This document shows positions 33,904 to 43,475 of a stretch of DNA of 64,000 nucleotides, one piece after another (the first letter of the stretch is position 1; each line of letters begins with the position of its first letter). The DNA comes from Xylogone sp. PMI_703 (Eukaryota > Ascomycota > Leotiomycetes), in contig JAJTUQ010000003.1 in assembly GCA_021399445.1 (NCBI GenBank), positions 7,874,001-7,938,000 of the forward strand, read 5' to 3'. The notes under the pieces were generated by a model. The model saw only the letters and a program-made list of their open reading frames with translations. It made no database searches and was not told where the DNA came from. A program made the position numbers and the translations under genes.

Positions 33904-35651
33904 TCACCATTCATATTCGCCAGACGCTTTATGAAAGACGTATTCCTTGCCGTTGACAGTGAGAACACCATCCTTCATGACACACTTCCTATGGCTCAGT
34001 TAGTACCTATGCAAATAACACTGTCTATCCGCACGTACCACTTGTTCTTGACCCGCTGAACTTTATCATACATGCAGAGCATAATATGACCCATACCTTC
34101 ATCATCATCCTCTTCGTCGTTAAGTCCATCATCTGGGTCATCAAGATCGGAATTTATTGCATCTTCGTCTTCGTCTTGTTTGGCATATTTATCGTCGTCG
34201 TCGTCATCATCATCTAATCCGTCCGTTTGAGGGATATGTCCATGTTCTCGTTTAACCCTCTTCTCCACAGTAGATTTCAGATTCTTAGTCTGGCGAAGTG
34301 GGAGCATTAGACCACCACCTTCCATGCTTCGGCCCATAGCCTCAATTTTGGTGCGGATCAAATTATCAATTTCAATTCTGCCCATGCTTTCACTTTCACC
34401 ATTTGGATTCATTCGCATAATAACGCCGACAGATTCTTCCCCATCCTCGAAATCACCAGATCCATCAGTTTGTGCAGTATTAATGCCGTTCTGACCTTGT
34501 AGGCGTGCTTGAGCTTGAGCCGCCATGGCTTGTCTGTACTGCTCTGGCGTCATACCTGGCCGCTGTTGTGGTTGCTGTTGGGGGGGGGCTCCCGGTCTTT
34601 GCTGTTGCTGTTGCTGAGGTTGCTGCATGTTTTGCATATGCTGTTGCTGCATCTGCTGTGGATTGAGCTGGGCATTGTTAGGTTGTTGTTGCTGCTGTGG
34701 TTGTTGCGGCTGCTGTTGCTGTGGAGCTACTCCCCGGATTGCGTCAATAGATGCAGCAGCTCTTGGACCGTAATTTGCTTGAAGATGTTGAGCCGCTCGC
34801 TGCTGTGCAGGTGTTGCATTTGCCATTCCAAGAAGGGGATTGTTGAAGTTTCCTTGGTTCATCCCGAGAGCAGGCGGCTCCATTCCAGGCTCCGTTTTGA
34901 TCCTGGGGCCATTACTATTATTGTTAATGGGCTGCATAGGTTGGGAAGCATTCTGGGGCTGTGGCATGGGTGGTGTCCCCATGGGTTGGTAGTTACCAGC
35001 ATTGGAAGGCACCGTTGGTGGATTGGGCATCGGAGGAGGCTCGGGTTTTGGATCCCAAGGGAAAGTAGCAACTTGCAGCTGCGATAACTTTTGTTGCCAT
35101 CCCTAAACGGTCCTGTCAGTAAAGCAATAAAATTTCAACTACACCATTCGAAATAATGTGCTATAATTGAAAGAGCATTCACAAATATAAATATACAATA
35201 ACGACAAAACGGGTGCTATGTCACGTGCTATGACAATCCAAAAATAAACTAGCGTATCGGAGTAAATTTCACAGCCGAGCGCTGAGGTATAAAGCCAAAT
35301 ACTGGAGGGCGCCCACCCGGAAACCGAGGGTCGATCTGACTCTAGGATGCGACGAGTCTTGAGGCCCATCGTATGCCATCGGCAACACAACAATGACTTC
35401 CTGATATGTTGACAAAATATATGAAATCGACATCGGAAAAGAACGATAGGAGAATAATCCAACCATACTCGGTGCATTTCCAGAGTTACGCACGCCGATG
35501 GAAGATGGAAATAAAATGGGAGGTGTCTTACCAATTTCAACTCTTCTAGAACGTGTTCGTCGACACCGCCTTCTTCGAAATCAACCCTGGAGCTCTCAAT
35601 GACATCTTGAATTATCTGTTGATAGACATTTCCGACCTGATTGTTCGTCAT
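33904..35651 (-). CDS. toa1: TFIIA large subunit (Toa1)
   Basis: Three exons, 35651-35532, 35102-34039 and 33988-33904, encode 422 residues. The protein binds TBP and TATA DNA to stabilise the preinitiation complex in the nucleus. The N-terminal helical domain (VGNVYQQIIQDVIESSRVDF; EEGGVDEHVLEEL) is in exon 1 and continues as GWQQKLSQLQVATFPWDP. The middle is Gln/Pro-rich (about residues 60-230) with long Gln runs. The conserved C-terminal domain follows an acidic run: IMLCMYDKVQRVKNKWKC then MKDGVLTVNGKEYVFHKASG and EYEW. The splice of the last exon restores KNKWKCVMKDG. The first intron is 429 nt, several times longer than the other introns nearby, and holds pieces of open frame that are not conserved. 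Confidence 0.95.
34545..34735 (-). repeat. Polyglutamine-coding CAG/CAA tract in Toa1
   Basis: Imperfect CAA/CAG repeats on the minus strand, with Pro, Asn and Met interruptions, code for the Gln-rich linker of TFIIA large subunit. The linker differs widely in length across fungi. A run of eight G at 34579-34587 on the plus strand encodes part of a Pro codon group there and is a likely slippage point. Confidence 0.75.
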
Positions 35652-36408
35652 GTTGTCTTTGATATCGCGATTGCGAGGAGTCGAATCGAAGTTGAGAAGG
35701 TCTGATTACGAATGCAGTCTGCGGTCTTGCTCCTTTCCTAGTTATTCCTCCTGTTCAGTTTGCTATTGAGATATATTGTAATTGGTAGGTGTCTCGCAGG
35801 CGATAGTGTTATTGTGCTGTAGATGGTTTGGATGATCAAAGTATTGACGTGGGAGTTGGTTTGATTGTAGAAGTTGAGGCACTGTTGAAAGCGATAGCAA
35901 GATGCCTCGGTCGCAAGCCAGCACTTCTCCACCAATTTGTAACCTCGTAGCTATTCTGTAGCGGTACTGTGATCCCTGAACGTATATAATCACTCCAGGA
36001 TGAGAATCCGACCGGCGTTGGAGATACTCGGTCGGCGTCTTCCTTTGCCACTGTAGTTGTATGAGGGAAGTTGGTTCACAGAGGATATAGGCAAACATGC
36101 GCAACCCGACCGCTTACATAACCAACTAAGCCCCATTTAAACCTCAGCCGAAAGCTTGTTCACAAAGACGGGCAAAACTAGAACTTCCAACTTTATAAAG
36201 ATGGAGTCTTGTTTAATTTAACTAACTATACACATTCCGCTAAGCTATGAGACTTCCTATAAGTAAAATGCCGAGAAGGTCCTTTGACGCCATTGCTATG
36301 CGACCGCAATATACACCTAACCTTTGAATGAGATGTTGATCAGAATTCCCATGTTTTGACCCATCCAATACCGATCCGGACGCCTCGTAATGCCCTCCTG
36401 AATTTTCG
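35652..36408. other. Spacer between Toa1 and Ral2-like gene
   Basis: Upstream region of Toa1, with overlapping minus-strand open frames at 35738-36104 of unclear value. No recognisable gene. Confidence 0.35.
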
Positions 36409-38860
36409 TTAATTCATTTCCATACCTTCGTCATCATCGACTTCCGATAGTTGTTGCGTGTGGCTACTGCTAATGCTAGACTTCCTAATTGTACCACCAA
36501 CGCCAAACTGCGTACCTCCTAGTCCACCAACATACTCTAGCTCCTCGCCTGATAAAGAATAAGTATTAATAAATGTTAATGTTAAATAAATATATCTGAA
36601 AAATAATTCTTACCTCCAACAACTCTGCCTTCCATATCTATCTCTTGTGAAAGATCTACGAGAGCTTGCCTCGGCAATCTCAGAAATCCTTCTGTTCGTA
36701 CAACTCTTCCCCAATGCATCATGCAGAAACTCGCAGCTTTCTTACGGAGCCACCCTTCGTTTGCGGTTCCTGCACAGTGCCAGATGGTACATGCATGGTC
36801 GACGTCAAGCTCTTTTGACAAGCGATTAACGCAGAGGAGTCGAAGATGTGGGATGTTGTAGATGTTTGACATAACAAGTAGACCCGCGACATCGTTTAGG
36901 TCTCCGCAATCTTCAGGTTGGATACTGTCGGTATACAGGTAGTAAAGGAACGCTTTCACAATGAGATATGGTTCCGGTATGTGCATTCTCTTCGTGTGAA
37001 ATTCCGCCATTTGCGAATTGTACAACCTTGCGAAATGAGGCCATCGAGCCTGTAGTATGAGCTTATGGACATAGATGGGAGCGGAGATGGAGGTATCAGC
37101 AGGTAGTTGTTGGAGATTATTCTCAGCACGAGACACAGACATCACATCTTCATCATCCCAATCGCCGTCACGATTTGCTGTAATAGTGAAGTCGGTTCCG
37201 CTGCCTGTTTCTGGAGGTTGGTCAAACAATTTTGCTAAATCGGCTCCAAGCCCTTTAGAACTTTGATTGGCAAGTTGATCAGCCGAAGGGAGGCGGGACA
37301 ATTCAATGCGAGGCTCTGGGGCAAGGCCATTGCCTAGAAGCCCATATTCTCCTAAGTCGACTTCCATAATATCACTATATGCTGTGTCAGCTAGCGTACC
37401 ACTACATGGTAAAGAATAGGTGGAAGGTAAACTCACCTGAGATACTCTTCAAAACCTCCAGGTCCGACATCTGTTGCAGTGGGGTCCGTAGGGCAACCAA
37501 GAAGCCATGCTTTTGTGCCATCCTCATTCATGGTGCAATAATGCCATCTATATCCGGGTTTGAAGAAATCTCTGCCTTCTGCTAGCTTTCTCCATCGAAG
37601 AGAATCCAATTCCAGTGCAGATAACGAGCATTCCTGAGTCGTGATAGTAGACGCCGGGGTAACAAAATCAAGGAGAGTACCGGAGGTATAAACATGGAAG
37701 TGCATTCCGGGACCTTGCGCGGGAACACTAGGTCCAGAGACAAATCTTAAGGAGGATATCGATCCTGGAGCAGGTGGTGGCGACATATTGAGTTGAAAGG
37801 AAGGGGTACTCGTCTGTGAAAGGCTTGAATTGGTGGCATAACTAGAGTTTCCAGTAGCAGGGAGTGGGGACATTGAGTAGGAAGATCTCGGGGATCCACG
37901 ACTCAGGGGCGACAGTCGACCAAGAGATCCAAATCGTGGCTTAACCTCGAATGCAGGGCTGCCTTTGAGATCAAGCCACCAAATATCGCCAGTTTTATCC
38001 ATATCTTCGCTTAAACCTCCAAAAACCCATACTCGGTCACCCCTAGTTTTGGTCAGTAATCCAAAGTATTACTGGTTGCTTTCTTAATTGGGTATCCGTA
38101 CCATATGTATGCGGAATGATCGAATCTGCCAACAAAACTCCATGTACGAGACCATGTAAAAGTCTTTAGGTCCAAATAACATATATCATCGAGTACATAA
38201 TTGTTGTTTTGAGATATTCCCCCGATGATGAACAATCTATCTTCATGTAGAACAGCCGCGTGCCTTGCGCGTCCTTTCGGGACCGGTCCATGAACTTGTG
38301 GCTGTGTCCAATGCGCAGTTTTTATATCGAAGATGATAAGGTCTGATAGATATGTACGGTGCTCATTCTCACCACCAAAGATGAGCAATTTATCGCCCTG
38401 GTATAGAGTAGCTGTGTGGCCTTCGGATTGGTTAGTCTTCATGTGAATCTTAATTGGAAGGTAAATTACCCATTCGAACCCCGGGTATGTCTCCATAGTT
38501 GTCAACTAGACTCCATTGGTGGGTAACCAGATCGAGCCTTAGCACATGATTGTAGACCTCATCAGTATACTGGTCGAATCCTCCAAAGGCGTAGATCTGA
38601 TTGTTCCCGCAGTATGTAACAGACGCATTTACTAAGCAGGCCGGTCGCTGACCCAGCGTTCTTGTTACCTTTGGACGATAGCCATCCCTACTGGGATTAC
38701 CTCTGACCGGAGAATTTGGCATAAGGAACGTATTGTTTGAAGAAGTGGAAGAGCTTGGAGTGAGCGCCGTTGAGCCGGAATGATTACCGGTGCTGGTGGG
38801 GATTGCGCCAGGGCCAAAAACCGAATTGGCGACCCCGGAAGGAGTTGTAGGCAGCGCCAT
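36409..38860 (-). CDS. Kelch-BTB protein, Ral2-like
   Basis: Five exons, 38860-38470, 38420-38102, 38042-37437, 37374-36614 and 36548-36409, encode 738 residues in frame. The kelch half (about 65-270) has four double-Gly blades, YAFGGFDQ, LIFGGENE, FIIGGISQ and WVFGGLSE, the last restored by splicing (YIWGDRVWVFGG). A Ser/Pro-rich linker follows. The C-terminal half holds a BTB/POZ-like region (about 480-560: SAPIYVHKLILQARWPHFAR; YTDSIQPEDCGDLNDVAGLL) with a BACK-like helical tail. The kelch-then-BTB order matches fission yeast Ral2, needed to activate the Ras GTPase Ras1 through its exchange factor. A Ras-signalling role is inferred from that. The start is the ATG at 38860; a GTG codon sits just upstream. 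Confidence 0.7.
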
Positions 38861-39478
38861 CACCAGAAATGGCTAAGAGTTCATTCTAGAATGCCCGCAT
38901 TCAAAGCTGAACAGCGCATCCGAGACCTTTCTAGATTGAACCAGGGAGGAGCTTTGGCACAAGCAACACCGATGTCGTTGATGCGCGGTCAGATCAAAAT
39001 TTGTTTGCTCAGTCATCAAACAAGAGTAGGTGGGGGCGCTTACCGCTTTTGGAAACCCAGATATGCTCCTGAGGCACTCCAATCGGTTGCTTTGACAACG
39101 GCGCCATGTAAACATCACCATTAAAAGGCGACCTTCATCAGTCCTCATTCCATTTCTCTTTCTCTTCACTATACATCCGCAATCCCTTTCTACTCTATCT
39201 TCTCTCTGAATATTTGCAAACTATTCACGCACCTTCAAAAATCTCGTCAAGTCCACTAGATCTTTCCGCCGTACAGCGTACCGCCGTCTGATCGCCTCCG
39301 ACCTAGCGAATCTACTGAAGGCCTCTCGATATATCGAGTACAATAAATCGATTATACTAACCAACAATTACCAGGAACCATTAGGTTGAGTCTCTTGGAG
39401 CTCATTCGATATACCGAACTCTATTGTCATCGATCGACACGTTCAATTGTCTTTCGATCGAGATCCTGATATTACACA
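38861..39478. promoter_or_regulatory. Divergent promoter region, Ral2-like gene and Cdc20
   Basis: A 618-base gap shared by two divergent genes. From 39109 to the Cdc20 start there is no ATG on the plus strand over 370 bases, so this part likely is the untranslated leader of Cdc20. Confidence 0.5.
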
Positions 39479-41266
39479 ATGGCAACTGTAGTATCAACCC
39501 CAAAGAAGTCCCACACGGGCCTCTTCTCCACCCGTACCGCTGGTGGACGCATGCCGCTCACCCCATCTCCTCGTGCTCGTACCTCAGTCAATAACTCTTC
39601 ACCATTCACACCAGAGAGAAAGTCAAAGGAGTCCGAGAGTATCTATGCCAAGTCAACATACGGTGGAAACCTATCTTCACACTTCGCGAAATCTAAATCA
39701 AAATCGACACACCGTGACTCGCCAAAGTCTAATATAGCCCGAGTAGCCCAGAGCCCCCGTCGTGCTCTTGAGCTTGGTGTCTCTGATTTCGCCCTTACTG
39801 GAACTGGAGCTAAGAGCCCAGCTGGCAACAAATCGAAGAAGACTTCCCTTCGCCAGAAGTCCAACAAGACTACAATTACATATGCCGGTGACCGATTCAT
39901 TCCTGACCGTAGCGCCAGCTCCGCCATTGCTACTGCTGGCACTGGCAAGCTCGATGTTACTGATAAGCAGCGGCCTAAGTCCAGAGAGGCCGAGCGATCC
40001 GGGGTTCTGGCATCTGGCGCGGACGATGCTTTGGCCGCTCTTGAGTCTCTATCCCTTAATGATGATGACGAGCCAACTTCATACTCTCGCCCATCTCCAA
40101 ACTCTGTTGCCTATCAAGACTCTCTCGCATCAGCTTGTGGAGTCTCACTTAACCAGCGTATTCTTGCTTTCAAGCCGGCTGCTCCTGAGTCTTCTAAGCC
40201 AGTAGATCTCCGATCTCAATACAATCGCCCCCTTAAGAACGCCAACGCTGCCTCCGCACAGTTCAGACGCCGAGTGGCAACTGCCCCTGAGCGAGTTCTG
40301 GATGCTCCTGGTCTTGTTGACGACTACTATCTCAACCTTCTTGACTGGAGCTCCGGCAACCAGGTCGCCATTGGTCTAGAACGCAACGTCTACATTTGGT
40401 CTGCGGAAACTGGCTCAGTCGCCTCGCTCCTCGAAACCAGCCCCGATACCTATGTGAGCAGTGTCAAATGGTCCGGCGATGGAGCATATGTCAGTGTTGG
40501 GCTGGGAACTGGAGAGGTACAAATCTGGGATGTCGAGGAAGGCACTAAGCTCCGCAGCATGCACGGCCATGATTCCCGCGTTGGTGTTATGGGGTGGAAC
40601 AAGCATACTCTGTCAACTGGAGCTCGCAGTGGACTTGTCTTCAACCATGATGTACGCATTGCACAACACAAGGTAGCCGAGCTTGTATCTCACACCTCCG
40701 AAGTTTGCGGGCTAGAATGGCGCGCTGATGGTGCTCAACTTGCGACTGGTGGAAATGACAACCTCGTCACAATCTGGGATGCTCGGTCTTTGGCAGCTCC
40801 CAAGTTCACTAAAACCAACCACAAGGCTGCAGTCAAGGCTCTCAGCTGGTGCCCATGGCAACCAAATGTCCTAGCAACTGGCGGTGGATCATACGATCGC
40901 CACATTCACTTCTGGAACACTACTACTGGAGCTCGTGTTAACAGCATTGACACTGGATCTCAAGTTACCAGCCTTCGCTGGAGCCCTCATTACCGTGAGA
41001 TTGTCAGCACATCTGGCTTCCCCGACAACTCGATCAGCATCTGGAGCTACCCAACCTTGGTCCGCAACGTTGAGCTACCAGCCCATGAGACACGTGTTCT
41101 CCACAGCTGTCTCAGCCCCGACGGACAGATGCTTGCGACAGCCGCCGCTGATGAGAGCTTGAAATTCTGGAAGATCTTCGAGAAGAAGCCCGGAGCGAGT
41201 GCCGCCATCAGCGCCGCCGCAGCATCAGGCAAGGCGGATATGGTCAAGCAAATGACCATCCGATAA
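39479..41266 (+). CDS. cdc20: Cdc20, WD40 activator of the anaphase-promoting complex
   Basis: An intronless gene of 595 residues. Cdc20 recruits securin and cyclin B to the APC/C at the metaphase-anaphase transition. The C-box for APC binding is DRFIPDR at about residue 138; the C-terminal Ile-Arg tail (QMTIR) is also present. The seven-bladed WD40 propeller is at about 275-565 with text that separates Cdc20 from Cdh1: VLDAPGLVDDYYLNLLDWSS, HDSRVGVMGWNKHTLSTGAR, HTSEVCGLEW, GGNDNLVTIWDARS and ATGGGSYDRHIHFWNT. The motif NQRILAFKPAAPE lies between. The N-terminal 130 residues are Ser/Lys-rich and hold an RxxL-type sequence (RRALELG) which could be a destruction box. The start is the first ATG after a 370-base ATG-free leader. 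Confidence 0.95.
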   Translation: MATVVSTPKKSHTGLFSTRTAGGRMPLTPSPRARTSVNNSSPFTPERKSKESESIYAKSTYGGNLSSHFAKSKSKSTHRDSPKSNIARVAQSPRRALELGVSDFALTGTGAKSPAGNKSKKTSLRQKSNKTTITYAGDRFIPDRSASSAIATAGTGKLDVTDKQRPKSREAERSGVLASGADDALAALESLSLNDDDEPTSYSRPSPNSVAYQDSLASACGVSLNQRILAFKPAAPESSKPVDLRSQYNRPLKNANAASAQFRRRVATAPERVLDAPGLVDDYYLNLLDWSSGNQVAIGLERNVYIWSAETGSVASLLETSPDTYVSSVKWSGDGAYVSVGLGTGEVQIWDVEEGTKLRSMHGHDSRVGVMGWNKHTLSTGARSGLVFNHDVRIAQHKVAELVSHTSEVCGLEWRADGAQLATGGNDNLVTIWDARSLAAPKFTKTNHKAAVKALSWCPWQPNVLATGGGSYDRHIHFWNTTTGARVNSIDTGSQVTSLRWSPHYREIVSTSGFPDNSISIWSYPTLVRNVELPAHETRVLHSCLSPDGQMLATAAADESLKFWKIFEKKPGASAAISAAAASGKADMVKQMTIR

Positions 41267-43475
41267 GTCGGCAAAATTCATGGAGGAATCTCAGGAAACA
41301 GGGAGCTGGTCAACTCCCCTTTGCACGGTAAAGTATAGAGCGAATTCCATAATCATTTGGTTAGCATGGTGTTTGGGAGTCATTCTCGTTCAAACTAACT
41401 GATGATGACGACTTGGGAATTGCGACGGTCGAAAGTGCTTCACCGAACGTTTCTTCATGACTTGATGACGGGTTTTTGGGTGTCAGGGAATAAATCCGCA
41501 TTTGTGCATGTCCAGGGGATTTTCTGCATGGCTCTTTGTTTTAAGTGCGGTATTGGGTTCAGTTAAAGTAGGATTGTATTATTTAGTTAGAATTATTGAA
41601 ATAACAACCTTTGTATATATACATTGCTGGCATTTGATTGAGAGTAGTGCCTTGTCCCACGGATGCAATCTTGATGCTACTACTGCATCTCCACAGCTCT
41701 TTGACACCAATAGCCATGGCGAATATTTCTTTTGTAAATATATGGATCCAAGCTTTCTATTCTAAAAGCTTAAACGAGTCTAATGGTGCCAATTGCTTCC
41801 TCGATCTGGCCGTCGCACTGTATGCTTTGTATAGACACCGTATTTTGACGTCAAAGGGGGAGGACACATCTGCTCCTATGACAGAAGCCAAGACTTCTAT
41901 CTTGGAGCTTCGCCCCTTGGCACCCGATTTCCTGGATGGTCATTGGTCCGACAGGAAAGAACTGTGGCTCAACAATTGCCTGCGCCATGCTACGCTCGAC
42001 CGCTCTCCTATCAAGCGTGAGGCTGCTTCTCCCGCGCGCGCCACGATCCTTCTTTCTCTGTTTTATGCCGCCTTGTTGAGTCGTCTACCAAGTATAAAAA
42101 TATACCCGCGTCGCTGGAACTCTTGTTTTCTTCCTTTGTGTGCCTGAAAGCAGAAAACGGAACCTCCTGGTTTGCTAATCCTGACGTCACGTGCTGGGCT
42201 CTGAGCTCTTTCCCTGTTGTACAAGTATCTGTCTACAATCTCCTCCCTCTCATCTCATCGATTAATTCTTCGTTGCTCCTTTCCCGTTTCACCCAACCTT
42301 AACTCTTTCTTCCCCAGAATTTCCACCTTCGGCAGTCCTTAGAAATCCAGGGTCCTTCTTTGTATCTTATTTCGATCACTGCGCAACGGATCAAACCGCG
42401 TCCACTCGCACCCTGTACGTGACATCCTCCTTCCTCTTGGCCCTTAGACAGCGACAGCACCAGCCACAGGTCTGTCGCGTATCTAGCACTGTCTCTCGGG
42501 CGGTACGGAAGTATCGGTACAGTAAATACCGTACGAAAGGTACACTGTCCTGTCTCTGCGAGAGGCGGTGCCACGTGGGCTGGGCGTCTCCCATTACTTA
42601 TCGATCGATCTAATCAATTTACTGATCTCTTAGTTCGTTTACAGACTGATTCCTGCCATCGGCACGAAGGTTACTGCGTTTGGTCGCACTTCGCTCCCTG
42701 GTCAGGAAAGGAGAAGGCAAATCGGCCCTCGAGATATGCGTAAGTTCTCCTACGTGTTTCCGTTGAGTTTTCCGTTTTTCGTCTGGGACATGGAGCAGTG
42801 CCAACCAGCCGTTCAAACGCCATGATCTTGGGCGTCACAGGCGTGTGTCTGCACCGCTGAGGGAAGCCACTACGGGTATGGGCAACTCGTACATGTAGGT
42901 ATCCCGGATCGGCTGTCCTTCCCCGGTCGCACCTCGAGATAACCCGCCAAAGCACAACACCAAACTCGCGGCTAAAAGAGAGTAAAGCACCCAGAGATCC
43001 AACATCTACCAAGATGGTAGCAGGAAACAATTGCGGATACTCTCCACGGTCAGCTGCCGACCACGACTGCTGGTGATTTGTCCCCTTTGATGCTTTCATA
43101 TCTGTTTGTGCCGGATATAGGCGGACACCCAGCACCCAAGCGGCACCTGGCCTGGCCGTGGCCAAATCAGAGGAACAGGAATCTCTGGGTCGAGCTAATC
43201 TCCACCTCTTGGCAGAGCTCGCTGCTTGGCTCCGCGTGTATGGTACACCAGTGAGCCTGTGCACGTACACCATCCGTGCTGTCATCATCCAGTCTCAGCT
43301 TATCAGGACCCTCAAAGCGGACTGCGATCCGCGCCTTTCCCTACTCTCCTGACTTCCTTGTTTGGTCACCTCGTCTTGGGAAGCTCTTCCTCCCTTTATC
43401 TCTACGCCATCCCGCATCTGCTCCTCTCTCTTCTCTTTCCTCTCACCACTGCTCCGTGTCCCTGATACTACATCG
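41267..43475. other. Spacer between Cdc20 and the Ca2+ exchanger
   Basis: The first several hundred bases carry the Cdc20 3' UTR. A TATA-like TATAAAAATATA at 42093-42104 is followed by pyrimidine-rich DNA, so transcription of the exchanger or a separate transcript could start there. Open frames at 41638-42147 (+) and 42671-43288 (-) are not conserved as far as I can see. The 235 bases before the exchanger start contain no ATG. Confidence 0.35.
42093..42104 (+). promoter_or_regulatory. TATA-like element between Cdc20 and the exchanger
   Basis: TATAAAAATATA, followed by GC-rich then pyrimidine-rich DNA, has the look of a fungal core promoter. The next start codon I can support is about 1.4 kb away, so the target is unclear. 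Confidence 0.3.

Noticed and set aside
34509..35087. Plus-strand 192-codon Leu/Trp-rich frame opposite Toa1
   Set aside because: Antisense shadow of the Gln-rich coding region of TFIIA large subunit.
38461..38480. GGTTCGAAT-like word suggesting a tRNA T arm
   Set aside because: It lies inside a coding exon boundary of the Ral2-like gene and no tRNA stems surround it.
41638..42147. Plus-strand open frame of 169 codons after Cdc20
   Set aside because: It begins without an ATG and covers a TATA-like element; content not protein-like enough.
42671..43288. Minus-strand open frame of 205 codons
   Set aside because: It lies in the probable promoter and leader of the Ca2+ exchanger, has no recognisable fold and an amino-acid content driven by base composition.
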